64,000 nt of DNA, taken from NCBI GenBank assembly GCA_030549335.1, contig CM060192.1:24928157-24992156 (forward strand), read 5' to 3'. Both the position numbers and the translations under genes were made by a program. The notes beneath the pieces are model-generated. The model did not search any database and was not told the DNA's origin. It saw only the letters and a list, made by a program, of their open reading frames with translations. The stretch's first letter is position 1, and the number at the start of each line of letters is the position of its first letter. Origin of the DNA: Pontederia crassipes (Eukaryota > Streptophyta > Magnoliopsida > Commelinales > Pontederiaceae). Of this stretch, positions 10,936-23,990 are shown one piece after another.

Positions 10936-10938
10936 TCA

Positions 10939-12057
10939 TGCACCGCTAAGTTGGTCGAACAAATCCGCCACCAAGGGGATGGGGTACTTGTTCTTCACCG
11001 TAAGCTTGTTGAGCGCTCCGTAGTCGATGCACATCCGGAGGGAACCGTCATGCTTCTTCTGAAAGAGAACCGGGATGCCATACGAAGATTGTGAAGGCCG
11101 AACATATCCTGCATCAAATAGTTCAATGAGTTGCTTACGGAGTTCTGCGAGTTCCAGAGGGGCGAGCCGATAGGGGACTCCATGTGGGGCTTTAGATCCT
11201 GGGACCAAGTCGATGACATGGTCCACTTCACGCTTCGGAGGCAACCGCTTTGGGAGTTCCGGGGGCATGACGTTCGCAAAATCCTCAAGGGTTTCAAGGA
11301 CTTTGGGAGGTGTTAGAGTGGAGGGCCCCGGATCTTCCAAGATGGCGGTCGCCAGGAATGTGTGCTCCTGTTTGCGCAACCCCTTCGCCACTTGCATGGG
11401 GGAGAGGGTCTTCTGTTTGAGGTCTCCGCCTGACCTCACAGGAATGTTGTAAGGTCCCTTGGGATCGAAGATGACCATCGAATTGGTGAGCGGGATGACA
11501 CATGCAGCAATGTGTCGCAGAAAAGAGATGCCCGCCACCACTTCGTAGTCATCCACTGGTGCCACCGTCACGTCGAAGCTTCCCGACCACTTGCTGATGC
11601 GAACCTTCACTCCAGGAGAAATTCCTGTGGTCGAGATAGACTTCGCGTTCACCGTCTTGAACGTGGCGTTAGTCTTCTGGAGTGGCAGCTTTAGCTTCTT
11701 GGCGGCCACTTCTGACACGAATAACTCCGATGCTCCCGTGTCAATGAGGGCGTTGAAGAATTGCCCGTTCAACTCGATATCCGCATAAAGTCGCGCAGCC
11801 GATGAAGGACCCTTCGAGGCGTTGATGGCGCTGAGGACGTGCATCGAGCTAAGACACGCCTCCTCCTTCTCTTTTTCCTTCTCGTCGGGGCAATACATTG
11901 CGTTGACTGTCGCCTTTTGCGGACAATCGCTCGTCCAATGTGGACCCTTGCAAATGTAGCAAGGCTTTGGCGGCTTCCCGTCCCTTTTGAATCTTCCATT
12001 GTTGGACTTTCCGTCTTGATGTCCCTTGCCTTTGTCTTGATAGTGCGGCTTGCCTCC
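10939..12057 (-). pseudogene. Chromovirus nucleocapsid knuckle, protease and RT N-terminus
   Basis: In frame with gag but separated from it by a TAA at 12058-12060. It encodes a basic stretch with a CCHC knuckle, [13 protein letters not shown] (about 11925-11965). The aspartic protease follows ([15 protein letters not shown], about 11735-11780), then the linker and the RT start ([36 protein letters not shown]). The RT is cut by the TGA at 10936-10938. Confidence 0.9.
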
Positions 12058-13026
12058 TTATGACTTGGACTTCTCTCCCCCACCATTGCCCTTGCCCGAG
12101 GACTTTGGTGGTGGAGTGCTCGCTTTGGCGTACTCCACGAGCGATTCAGCAGCGACGACTAGCGAGCGGAGGTTGGGGCAATCTCGTCGCTCCAACTCCG
12201 TCCTAGCCCATGGCTTCAAACCCTTCACGAAGATCGCCAACAACGTGTCTTCGTCCACTTGGGAATTCTGTAGGCGGAGCTCGGTGAACTCTTTCACGTA
12301 CTCCTTCAACGTGCCCTTCTGGCAAATGTTGAACAACGCAATCTTGGCCTCCAGTCCCGACTTGGCAGGGCAGAAGTAGTTGATAAGCTGCCTCTTGAAG
12401 TCGTCCCACCTCTCAATGGGACCCACAATGCCACGCTCCACGTCGTCGCAATGGCACCGCCACCATAGACTCGCCGCATCCTGCAAGTAGAAGGATGCGA
12501 TCTTCACCATCCTCACTTCGGACGTCACGTCCAAGGCCTCCATGTACCTTCGGACGTTCCACAGGAAGTCGTTGATCTCCCTTGTCGACCGCTCGCCTTT
12601 GTAGGGCCTCGGCTTTGGCACATCAATTCTTGCCTCATGCGGGGCGGGCGCCTCGGGGCGCCGCCCGTCTCCATAGCGTCGCTTAAGCTCCTCCCGGAAG
12701 GTCTGGAACTCTTGCTCCATTTCGAACCGCATGTTTGAGAGACTATTGTCCAAGGTCTCCCGCATGTCCATGATTGTCGCTTCCATGGACTCGAGACGTG
12801 TATACAACGGCGCCATCTCTTCCAGCACCGTGGCAAGATCCACGGTCTTCTCCAACTCCCGCTCGTGCGTTGCGAGTTGGTCTTGCATCTCGCCCACGTC
12901 CAATTGGAATTGGCCGAGGCGTTGCTCGAAGGCGGACATGGTGTCCTTCGAGCGGGCGCGCCCTCGATCCTGGCGGCCCTTCTCCAGTGCGATGGGTTCA
13001 TTCATCATCTCCGAGTTCGACGTCAT
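12058..13026 (-). pseudogene. Chromovirus gag (capsid)
   Basis: 322 codons from the ATG at 13026. The N-terminal third is predicted coiled coil (Glu/Leu/Gln-rich with QRLGQFQLDVGEMQDQLA). The retrotransposon Gag domain follows, with PRPYKGERSTREINDFLWN, WWRCHCDDVE, WDDFKRQLINYF and TELRLQNSQVDEDTLL. Gag forms the virus-like particle. The frame ends early at the TAA at 12058-12060, before the knuckle. This may be a mutation rather than a programmed stop, since three other stops occur in the element. Confidence 0.88.
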
Positions 13027-13072
13027 TTCACCTTGATCGCCGAACGCCAACTTGAGCGGTCCCAGAAACGCT

Positions 13073-13084
13073 GCTCTGATACCA
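13073..13084 (-). other. Primer binding site (initiator tRNA-Met)
   Basis: The minus strand reads TGGTATCAGAGC three bases inside the 5' LTR end. This is the standard complement of the 3' end of plant initiator tRNA-Met. Confidence 0.9.
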
Positions 13085-13087
13085 ACT

Positions 13088-13622
13088 TGTCATGGGGTCA
13101 TTTTTTTCGCTCGGACCGACCCGTGCGGCGCCTAGACGTGCCCAACGTCTAGGCAAGCTCTTTTGAGTGCTTTGCGGAAGCTTGCTTATGCCACTTTTTG
13201 TATGCCACAACTTTTGAGACGCACGGTCCCGAGCGGACGCTTCTTCGGTGGAGGCGTTTGTGAACAAACGGGCACCTCGGCGTAACGCTCGATCGCTTGG
13301 GACGCTCTCTTGTGGGTTGCCACCCCACGCTTGAGGCATGATGCTAGATTTAGGGAAGCTTAAAATCTTTGTTGAGTAAATATGAATGATTACAACGCTT
13401 CGGGGGAGGACTAGCGGGTCTCCCCTACTATACCACCGTTTCGGGTGGTAGAATTGCGATGTGTGATGTGGAGGACCATCTCCGGGGGTGCACTTTTCTG
13501 GAGTGCAAATTACAAAACTGCCACCATCACACTTAGAAAATAAACTAAGTACAAAAGTGAGTTGAAAAGGAAAATACATGGTAAGATAACTCGACGTTCC
13601 CCGGGGAGAAACCCTCGGGACA
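13088..13622 (-). repeat. 5' LTR of chromovirus
   Basis: 535 bp, matching 7913-8456 with about 5 percent difference by eye. The element promoter would lie here but no clear TATA box was assigned. Confidence 0.92.
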
Positions 13623-13626
13623 CACG

Positions 13627-14281
13627 CAGGGATGGAACTACATAATAATTAGGGGGCCTTGGCCCCTTAATTTTTTGTATTATGTTATATATGTAATGAT
13701 ATATTATATATAATCTTTTAAAATAATTATAATTGGCCCCTCCTAACTTATTGAGACATACTATATATAATAATATACCAAATTTTCCTTAAAAAGATGT
13801 ATTAATAGCCCTCTAATCTTAAGAAATCTATAGAAAGATAGAATATTATTATATTATGAGTATATATGAAAAAATTTATAGTGTAATATGTTATTTCTTT
13901 ATATAACAAATTAAATTAGTTAGTTAACTATTAAAAAAATTAATTAGTTACATATATCTTCATCTAATTATTTGAAATTAATTACTTCATATGTATATTA
14001 TGTGAAATATAATTACATTATTTTATCTTAAAATTCAACTTGCAAGATAAACATGATAAATTAACAAAAGGCATGATGAATAATAAAATATACATCTCAA
14101 TTAAAGTAAATAAAATTTATAATTATAAGTTATTTTTAATATACATTGTTTCTAGAGTAATTTTCATTTTGTTAATTTGATTAAATTTTTTATAATTATA
14201 TGTTTATACATATAATATGTCATTTTTTATCTACACCCTTTATATTTCGGCTCCCCAAACTTTCGATTTGGCTTCGTCCCA
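13627..14281. mobile_element. AT-rich non-autonomous element with imperfect TIRs
   Basis: The left edge reads CAGGGATGGAACTACA and then AGGGGGCC. The right edge ends GGCTCCCC...TTTGGCTTCGTCCCACG, whose complement is a diverged copy of the left edge. The interior is AT-rich and non-coding. A related right end (TTTGGCCCCCTC ... GGGCCGTCCCCGCA) occurs at 53138-53180. The chromovirus inserted right at its left border. Confidence 0.5.
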
Positions 14282-14499
14282 CGGTTATCGAAAAAAGATT
14301 AATTGAGGAATTCGTATATTTTCAAAATCTCATTCTTTTTCTTTGTATTTTATTTTTTCGATGGTGTTAATTTTGTAAGGTTGTCCCAAATTTAATTCAA
14401 TTCGAAAATATAAAGATCAATTAATGATTTACTAATGAACAGCAATTTGATTAACAAATATATTTAAGAAAAGTGTTTAATAAGTATTATGCTTAAACT

Positions 14500-17400
14500 A
14501 ATTGATAAATACATAGCGACATTCCACTTTTACTACAGGCGCCTCCGTTTCCTCTCTCAAGGTGACACGCAACGAGGCTGAGGAGAAGAGCGGCAATACG
14601 GGGCGACTCTGAAGGACTACTTTGCTAAAAAAATTTGGACCTTTTTTCTCTTTCAATGAAGACCAAATCAATATTTGGACATGAGAACTACATGGAGCGA
14701 TGGTCAGAGAGTCATAAGGAAGGCCACCATCTCTCCCCTTTCCATCTAAGCCGCATATCGCCACGATTGCAGCTCCTTGTCCCAAGATCCCCTCAACAGC
14801 CTTCAGACTTGCTCGTCTCCCCCTCCATGGTGCCCCCCTGATGGCCCTATGAATTAGCGACCATGGCGGGCATGGTACGAAGCACATCTGTTGTCGCCAT
14901 CAGAGAAGCACATTGTTCATCTCGTTGCCGCCGAAGAAGCACACTATTCATCTCCAGGGAATCCCTCTCCATCTCCTACGCTCGGAGATTGTCGCAACGG
15001 TGGTGCACAATTTTGACAATCCCACCGCCATTGTTCATTGGCTCACCTGATCGGCGGTTTCGACGGAGGTCGAGTGTCGGCGAACTGCCCCCCCTGATGG
15101 TATTGCGAGAGATGGACTCAAGCTGGCTTGGGTTCTTGAGTGACGGTGGTGGCAAGCCTAGCGACATGTCGGCGATTGTTTGATCCGGACAAAAATTCAT
15201 CAAGTCTTTCACTACTGGATCCGTATGCTAGGATGATGGTACTGTGACGCGTGTCACTGATGGACAGGTACCCGAGGGGACGCATGTGAACTTGCCAGCT
15301 CGACGAAGCTTTTCAAATTTCCCCCCACCTGACTTCCCCACCGCCCCACCCCCCCCCCCAACCCGAATTAAGCCACTCCTACACCCAAGCTGCACCAACA
15401 CAACCTCCTCTACAAACCGATCCGACCACTCGAGTCATGCCCCCTCCTCCATTACCCCACCCCGATCGCCACCACACTCCCCCCCCCACCCCCACTCCCC
15501 CAGACTAGGTCGCCACCACATCTAGGTGTAGTGATGACCCGACCTTCAGAGCCCCCCACTAACTCAACCTTAGGTCCAGTCCGAGTCGCCAACCAGGGAC
15601 CGAGCTACTCCTCTCCCCCCATGGTTGATCGGGCAACTTTCCCTGGCGGTCCATCCACCATTCTCCGATGGCTTAAATCCACCCTACCTCCTCCACCACC
15701 ACCTCGTCTCCATGAAGCTACTCGTGCCTAGCACCCCCCCCCCCCCTCCCCCATGTGGCACATTCAATCTGTGTAGCACAACCCCGATGAGCAGGGGTCG
15801 TTACTAGATGACAGCTCTTCTTGTCAGCATCACCATCATGTTGTACCTTCAGTGCATCTGGCCTCCGTGGAGGAGGGAAGATACTTAGCGATAGATGCTT
15901 CTAACTTGCCGACATATGCTTCTGACCTGCCGATAGCGAGCGTGCCCCTCCTCGCGAGGAGGGATGACATAGGAGGTCTGCCTCATAGCGGACGTTATAG
16001 AACTACGCCACACACTTTGTGCCTGCAATCGAAAGTGGTGAAAAGCCCGAGCACTCAAGGGTGTGACCTGGTGACTTAACGAAGGTCCTCACATGGAATG
16101 GGACTTGGGAGACCTTAAGAGATGACAGATCCTTGGTCGATATCTTAGAGAGTGGGAGTTGGACGTGGCTCTTCTTCAAGAGACTAAGCTAGCTGACTAC
16201 AACTTGGGACAGTAGGCCCAAATTGGGTGCTCCCTCGGGTTGTATCATTGACTAGCGAGGGAACCTTTTCTCTCTCGAGGACTCATAGATATCCAGATTC
16301 TCGATGATGGCCCATCTTCGGAGTTAGCTAGATGATGACTATCTCATATCTTGCGTATATGGGCCCTACTCGGCATCTTTGCGTGGCACCATGTGGGAGG
16401 AGCTCCGCGATGTACACACTTGCCTGCTGGATGCTCAATGGCTGATTGGTGGCAACTTCAATGTCATGTTGGATATGAAGGATCACCCCATTAGACATCA
16501 AGGGAGGGACGCCAGAGTTGAGTTCAAGGACTACATTAACTCCAATCGTGGTCGATTATCCGACCTCCAATTGTCGATTCACTTGGAGGAGTTCAGCATC
16601 ACCGATTATGAGGATTGAGTGTTTTTTTATCACTGGAGTTAGAGAAGGCTCACTAGCTAACAGATTTTCAGGTGATGGATCGACCATTCTCACACTCCGA
16701 TGACATTTAGAGGCGGCACTCACATTTCCACTTTGAGAGCTCTTGGCTATTTGAGAATGGTTTTTGACAATTGGTGACAGAGCATTGGAAGAGTGTGAAG
16801 GCTTTGGACACCACACCTGGACAGTCTTTGTGCCTTCCTTTGCCAGCATAAGCATCGAATTCGGGAAGATCGGGAGCGATGACGGACGGACGCCCTGGAG
16901 ATGATCGCTTAGATGGATCGCCCAGAAGATTCTCACCATCTCACAGACACAGAGATGGACTCATGCAAATGAGGTCAAGAGATTATCCAGTTGTAGGACC
17001 GGATTGTGGAGACTCAATGGAGGCAGCACTCTCGACAGACCTAGCTTTAGAAGGGATATGCCTAACACTCATTCCTTCCACTTGTATGCGAGCTCTCGGA
17101 GGAGGGCGAACAAGATCGACCAGATCAAGGTGTAGGGCTAGTGGATCATTGGCCAGCATCACATTAAAGTGGCCCTTACCACCTTCCATGCATCGACCCG
17201 TCAACGGACTTAGGGCCCATGGCGGTGGACCCTAGGGGACATCCCCGTTTTACTGATGATTAGTCTTCTTTATTAGTGCAAGACATTTCTGACAAGGATA
17301 TTACTGGGCCTTCGGAACCTCAATAATGATGCCACACTGAGCTCAGATGTTTTCCTAATTTCCTTCCTTAGAGAGTTCTCAATGACCATGTGTGAGGATG

Positions 17401-18608
17401 TGTTGGGTGTTATCCGGGAGTTCACCAACGATCGGTTCCTATTTATTCCTGCTCTTGAAGTGCACCCTAGCTGAGAGAGTGGAGGACTTTCAGCCGATCG
17501 TCTTATCCAACACCATTTACGTGGTGCAAGTATTGGCGAATTAACTCCAAAAGATTTTGCCGGACATGATCCATCCTGCGCGGTCGACATTCATCCAGGA
17601 GCGAGCCATCACTGACGGTTATACCTATTGCCTCAGATATCATAGCTCACTAGAGGAGGACTAGTCGCTAGGCCTTTCGATGGAAGGTCAATTTATCCAA
17701 GCTCACGACACTCTCATGACCTTTTCTTTGACATTGTTTGCAGGTCAAAGGTTGCAGGAGACCTAGATGCCTGGATGAAGCGATGTATCATCTCTGCTTC
17801 ATTCTCAATTTTGATCAATGAGGCGATATCAGGTGATTGAATTCAGCTCCAATGTGGAGTCCGTCAGGGTTGCCCACTAGCCCCTACACTCTTTGTTTTG
17901 GCAGTGACAGATGCACTCAGACATCCTATGCGGCGGTCATTGAGGGCTCGGTGGCTATCATCATGGAGATTTTTGGCGCCATGATCGGTCTCCAGATAAA
18001 TCATGCCAAATCATCATTCATTCTCTTTGACATGGTTCTCGAGGATGCTACCCAATGCGCGATCGAGCTTCGCACATCGATCGACACACTACTGATGACA
18101 TACTTGGGCCTCGCTTTCTCCAATAGGCACATCAATAATCGCGGTTGGACACCAATCATTGAGCGCATAGAACAGAGACTCCAAGACTGGAGCTCACGTC
18201 TTCTATCTCGAGGTGGTCGACTCATCCTCCTTCGATCAGTCCTCTCAGCACTCTCAACACTCCCGACCTACTATATGATAGTTCTCCGGGCACCAACTCA
18301 GACTTATAGACGCGTAGACTCTTTGAGGAACAAATTTTTTTGGCAGGGCAGGGACTCTGATCGATGGGGAGTTCATCTGATTGCATGGAGCAGTGCTTAT
18401 CGCCCTACCTCTCAGGGCAGTATGGGGTTCGGGACCTCCGCTGCACCAACTCAAATTTCCTAGCTCGATGTGTCAGGCAAATCATGAGGTCCGAGGATGG
18501 TTTATGACAGTCAGTTTTCTTCACTTGCTATAGTTGAGACCTCTCTTGGGAGTCAAGGATCATGTTGTCTCATGAGACTTCATCTTTTTGGCAGAGTGTG
18601 GCGGCACT
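14500..18608 (+). mobile_element. L1-type LINE, highly degenerate
   Basis: The plus strand carries, in order: a GC- and proline-rich 5' part (15240-15800) that may be ORF1; an APE endonuclease start (KVLTWNG at about 16085; ALLQETKL after a frameshift at about 16170; IGGNFNVML at 16443-16470); and reverse-transcriptase blocks (FQPIVLSNTIY at about 17490, RSTFIQERAITDGYT at about 17583-17625, CGVRQGCPLAPTLFVLAVTDA at about 17852-17913). The tail blocks GLQINHAKSSF, LGLAFSNRHINNRGW and SRGGRLILLRSVLSALPTYYM-like follow (17985-18280). The segment that should hold the catalytic YADD is deleted near 17925. Many stops and shifts are present. At 18608 it is interrupted by an LTR; a LINE-like remnant continues at 21425-21517. 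Confidence 0.75.
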
Positions 18609-21424
18609 TGTCAAACCACGCAGTTTATATTGATTCATGAAAATGATAATATAAAGAATCAAACCACATAGTTTATATTGATGACAACCCCTAGGGTTCA
18701 CACAACCACATAGTCATGAAATATTTATATTTTACAAAGCACAAAATTACTTTTTACAGATAACAAATATCAAACTCTCTCAATATCCCAATAAAAGGAT
18801 ACGAGAGTTACAAGCCTTCTATCTATTACACGCGGTGGGGCACACTTCTCAGTACCTTAGTAGTCAAAGGTATCCACAACCCGCTAAGTTTGGCCACTCG
18901 ACGATTCCAAAAATCCTACTGATCTAAAAAAATGTACAACAATACTGTGAGCAAATAATAGTTCAGTAAGATGACATAGTCTACGTGTTATTATCTAATC
19001 AATTTGGAGAGGCAATAAATAGTAAGAAATATTAATGGCATTAGTAACAATAACTTTTATAACCATACAGAAGGTACATAACATTCACTTCACATTACAA
19101 TCATATAACAAAACTCAAACATGTGAATGCAAAATATAGCATTTTCATATCAATGAGCAGATCACCAATTGGCCAATGGTCAGTAGGTGAATTTTAGAGG
19201 TGGCTCCCATATGTAGCACTTAATTTTATTCTACATCATCCCATTCGGGAAACATATCTTATAACGATAGATGGATTCTAGAGGTGATCCTACGAATTAT
19301 AGAGGTGGCTCTCATCATGACTTCTCACCATATAGCACTTAGCTCCGCATGATACTTAATTTCAGTCTATCTCATCCAATTTTCAAGAACAAAATGATGC
19401 ATTGGATTAGCTCCAATCATATGCAAGCAGATGTAGATGCATGATTCATCATATAATAATTATATCTCCTATATCAGAAGATGAGTCATATTGAATACTT
19501 ATTCAAATGGAATAGAATTGTATTTTATAAAATCAATCCATGATATTTCACATATGCTTTTCAAATGCACCGTTAATTGATCAATCATTCATAATATAAT
19601 TTTCATATGAACATGACTAGATATGCATTCAATACATATAACAATAAATGTCACACTGAATTCAAAAGAGGTGAATACATAGAATAAAAAAATCGACTTA
19701 TCTATAAGGCCTAACAAAAGTTTTCCTACTCTTTTTCATTATTTTACTCTTCTACTCTTATAACAATAATAGTGAGGAATATATTACTAAGTATGAACAC
19801 TAACATATGATACATGAAACATAAATAATTGAAAAGGTTACATGATACTCATGCATTAACTCTTATAACCTAAGTAACTATTTATCATAAGGATTGACCT
19901 AATATTATGACAAATTGTGTACGTAGTAAAGAAAACTCCATATCTTCTGGTATACATAACCAAATGGCATCATTCTAATTTTTCTTAGTTCCATATTATA
20001 AAATCATTAATATGTAAATTTTCATATATTATTTTATTATGATTTGTTCTAAGAAAAATCAACATTCATACTAACTTTTATGTTATTTCTATGTTTTGGC
20101 AGATTGAGCGACCTTATTTTTAATATTTATATAAAATAGTAAATAACTCATATTCTGCTACTTTCAATTTTCTCTAAAAATAGACTGCCTATGAAGCAAC
20201 CCATAAAATTTCTTAAATTTATATCTCTCTGAAATGAGCTAAATAAATTTAACAAATAATAACATAATATGTCCTAGGTTGTATTCTGGCATACTAAGTG
20301 AGATTCAGTAAAACATTGATAACTTCCACTACACATCATTTTTTGGGTATTCCAACTCTAAATGAAACCTAACATCCACATATTCCTTCTCCTAGATTAT
20401 CAAATAATTCTATGACAAATTGCATTTAATATATAATTTACAAAATCACGTAACAGCTTTAGCGGACAGAACGATGACATCTTAAACAAGAGAACATAAC
20501 TTTCTACATTTGATTAACTTGATTCCAAAGCTCAATGAAATTAGGCTCAAAGAGGAATAATAGTAAATTTCATAGTTTGTGGATCACCTGAAGGTATAGA
20601 AATATGTAACTAAGTTTTTGGGAACAAATTGTACATGCCCAAGGTTACCTTGCTCATGAACAACATGCGTTTTACCCCATGATTAACTAAGATTCAAAAA
20701 TGAACAAGATGAGAGAGGTTCAGGAGAACCCTAATTAGGAAATTAAGTAGTTTAAATCAAAAGAGAATGAAGTATAAACTTCCCAGAAGTTAAAATCCTA
20801 ATTCCCCTTCTCTTCCTCCAAGTTTCTTCAACTATTAATGATTTTTGCTCTTTTGTTAGATATTCGGCCAAGGGTTGTGAAAAGGGCAGAAGGAGGTAGT
20901 AATAGGTAAAGGAATAAGTATTAGAAAGAAGGAAGTAACCGACTTTAGCCAGTGGATGACATCCTTCCGAAAATACCCTTGGGCTATACCTTATTTATTA
21001 TTTATTTACTTACTTAAAACATTACTTATAAATAAGAAATTCTCCATTTGGATCGAAATAAAATATTTAGAAAAATAAATAACTAATGAATCAAAATCTA
21101 AATTTTTATCCAAAGAACAAAAATCATGATTTTATAGATTTTTTTATTTTGTGTTTACATTTTACCTAACTAAAATACATCCTAAAAATTGTTAAAATTC
21201 ACTTTTAAAATACTTTTACATATAGGATCAATTATCAGAATTTTATTTTTCCAAATTCTCATATTACCGAAAATCATATTTTGATGCCTTAAACAAATTT
21301 TCGTTACTTTTCGCGCTCCAATAATTAACATTGAAATTTATATCTTAGCATGATCTTCGTAGTGCTTATCGATAACAAAACATAGAATCACATTCATACA
21401 TCTAATCATGTTAGGGATATTACA
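18609..21424 (-). mobile_element. Solo LTR-like element, copy A
   Basis: On the minus strand it begins TGTAATATCCCTAACATG and ends TTTGACA, so it has TG..CA ends. It is about 2.8 kb and has no coding. It is a diverged inverted homologue of 21518-23990: compare GTGACATTTATTGTTATATG and its partner near 22900, and the block with 'atgttgatttttct'. It lies within L1-type LINE sequence. The flanking 5-mers, gcact and gcctc, do not match well, so no target duplication is claimed. Size and ends fit a long-LTR gypsy lineage such as Tekay/Del, but no PBS or PPT supports this. Confidence 0.5.
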
Positions 21425-21517
21425 GCCTCTTGGGCCAACGCTTCATGGAGCTTCTTGCACTTCACCAGAAGATTGCTCCTTTCCATCCTAACCACTCTAG
21501 CTTTGATGAATGGGTTT
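21425..21517 (+). other. Spacer between inverted LTR copies, probable LINE remnant
   Basis: 93 bases of non-LTR, GC-richer sequence trapped between the two inverted copies. It reads as a continuation in style of the L1-type LINE ending at 18608 (SWANASWSFLHFTRRLL), but too little is left to prove it. Confidence 0.35.
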
Positions 21518-23990
21518 TGTAATATCTAATTCGTATTGGATAATACATTATATGACTATAATAATTGAATATATGTGTTGTAATGTAGGTTGTAATGCCA
21601 TGAATTGATATATTAAGAATTAATAAATTTAATTAAAGCACTAAAATATGATTAATAATCATATTATCATAAAAGTATATATTACTATGCATGTTTTTAG
21701 TTAACATTTGGATTAACTCTAATGGACCAATCAAATATCGCCAAGTGGCATATGGATATATAACACAATAATTAGTATATATAAAATATGTGAATAAATT
21801 ATATCGATTATATTATACTAATGTATATTTAATAACAATTAATCCATGTTAATTAGGGATGAAATGAATGATTTTGAGTGTCAAATTTTGATTGGACAAA
21901 AATGTTAACTTATAACATGCAAGCAGCCAGCAAAGCAAGTAGTTTGCCACCTCATGCTTACCTGATTTTTTCAATCACCTTTCTCATGTGATAAAAATTC
22001 AAAAGCATTCTTCTAGTCTCCATTACCTGTCTAGAATCGGATTCTAACTTTCCAAATCCTGATTTTTTTTCTGTGGAGGTCGAAGGAAATTCTACATGAC
22101 CGATCGCTTAAGGTGACAATTCTAACCCTAACTGATGGTCCTTTTCATGATTACCTTTTATTCGTCAATACGTTTCCAAAAATTATGAAATTTAAACAAT
22201 AGATCCCCACTAAGTCTTCTTTTATTGAGATTTGGAATGAAGTTAATTAGATGTCTTTAGAGAAAGTTATGTTGCTATCATTCTGTCCGCCAAATTTATT
22301 ACCCAATTTTATAAAGTATGTATTAAATTCAACTTGTCATGAAATTATTTGATAATTTAAGTTCTTAAATATACAAATATTCGATTTCATTTACAATTAG
22401 AATCATGAGAAAATGATATATATAGTGCAAGTTATAAATATTTTACCAGACCTTACTCAGTCTGTCATAAAGTTATAAAGTTAGGTTGAATGTTGATTTT
22501 TCTGAGAACAAATCATAAAAAATTAAGATATGAAACTTTTAAAAAATAATGTTTCTGTAATATGAAACTAGAAAAAATTGGAATGATTTCATTTGGTTAT
22601 GTATATAAGAAGATATAGATTTTCTTTTATTAGGCATGCAATCTGTCATGGTATAAGACCAAACTCTTGTTTACTTGGGTTATAAGTGTATAAGTGTCAT
22701 GTACCCTTCGTAATTATTTATATTTCATGTATGATATGTTAGCATTCAGAACATAGTAGTAATATGATCGTTGTTATTGTCATTATAGGATTAGAAGAGT
22801 AAAGTAAGAAGAGAAAGGAGAAAATCTTTTAATTTGTACTCACACGAGATATGTTGGTTTTTCCTACTATATGTATTCACCTCTTTTGAATTTGGTGTGA
22901 CATTGATTGTGAAAAGTATATTTGAAATAATTGATCAAGTGATTATACATTTGAAAAGCCTATTTGATATGATATGAATGGATTTCGAGATGTGCAATCA
23001 TCTTTCGTTCGAAATAGTATATGAGATGACTCATCTTCTGATATTTAAAATATAATTGTTATATGATGAATCATGTATTTGCATTTGTTTGTATCACGCA
23101 TATGGTGGTTGGAGCTAAGTACCATATGAAGATAAGTACTACATCGTGAGAAATCACGGTGGAGCCACCTCTAGAATTCAATCCATCATTATGTTTCAAG
23201 AAATGGGATGTAAGATGGAGCCTACTGTCGCGCGGAGCTAAATGTTACATCGTAAGAAATCAGTGGGAGCCACTTCTAGAAGGGCCATCTTTGGAAGTCA
23301 TCTATCATTTTTTGATATGTTCCCCATAAATGAGATGAGATAAGATGGAACTGTGTCTTGCGGGCCTAAGTACTACATCGTGAGAAATCATGATGGGAGC
23401 CACTTTTGAAATCCCTATGGGCCATCTATCGACTATACAAATTGGTCAGTTGGTGATTCATACATTCATATAAGAGTGTTGCATTGAAAACATATGTTTG
23501 ATATGTTTAAAATATAGTGATTGCAAATTAGGTGATGCTTTTTATTAGAATGTTGTATATGAAATTATCAAATGTATAAAAATGCTTATTTTGACATTAT
23601 GACTATTATATGTGCTTTTATGTCTCTTCAAATTGATTAGTTATCAACTTACTGAACTATTTTAGCTCACTCTGTTATTTTTAATATTTTTCATATCAAT
23701 ATAGCTTCCAGCATCATGCGAGCTCATAATCTTAGCTGAGTTTAACTCATTTGATGTAAAAGTATTGAAAGAATTTGTTACTCTCGTGTTCTTTTATTAG
23801 GATGTCGAAAGAGTTTGTTATGTGTGTTATATATGTTTTATTTTATAACTTGTAAAAGCAAAGTCATTTTTTGAAATATAAAACTTAAGGAATATTTGTC
23901 TGCTCTGAAGGATCAATCATAAACTATGTAATTTATTTTATGATATTTTTATTCTTATACATGTAAAAAAATTGATCATGTTTTCACAAA
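21518..23990 (+). mobile_element. Solo LTR-like element, copy B
   Basis: Begins TGTAATATCTAATTCG and runs about 2.4 kb, homologous to the reverse complement of 18609-21424. It carries several degenerate tandem copies of 'aagtactacatcgtgagaaatca' with 'gggagccact' (about 23130-23410). The right border near 23987 is approximate. No coding sequence is present. Confidence 0.5.

Larger units (their letters stand above)
7913..13622 (-). mobile_element. Ty3/gypsy chromovirus, full-length but degenerate
   Basis: A complete LTR retrotransposon on the minus strand, about 5.7 kb. It has a 5' LTR at 13088-13622, a PBS for initiator tRNA-Met, gag, then protease, reverse transcriptase, RNase H, integrase and chromodomain in order, a PPT and a 3' LTR at 7913-8456. 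LTRs start TGTC and end GACA (in opposite senses). The 4-bp sequence CACG flanks both sides (7909-7912 and 13623-13626), a likely target duplication. Four in-frame stops and one single-base frameshift break the polyprotein, so the copy cannot be autonomous. By eye the LTRs differ at about 25-30 sites, mostly transitions, plus a 9-10 bp duplication in the left copy. That indicates an old insertion. Confidence 0.93.
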
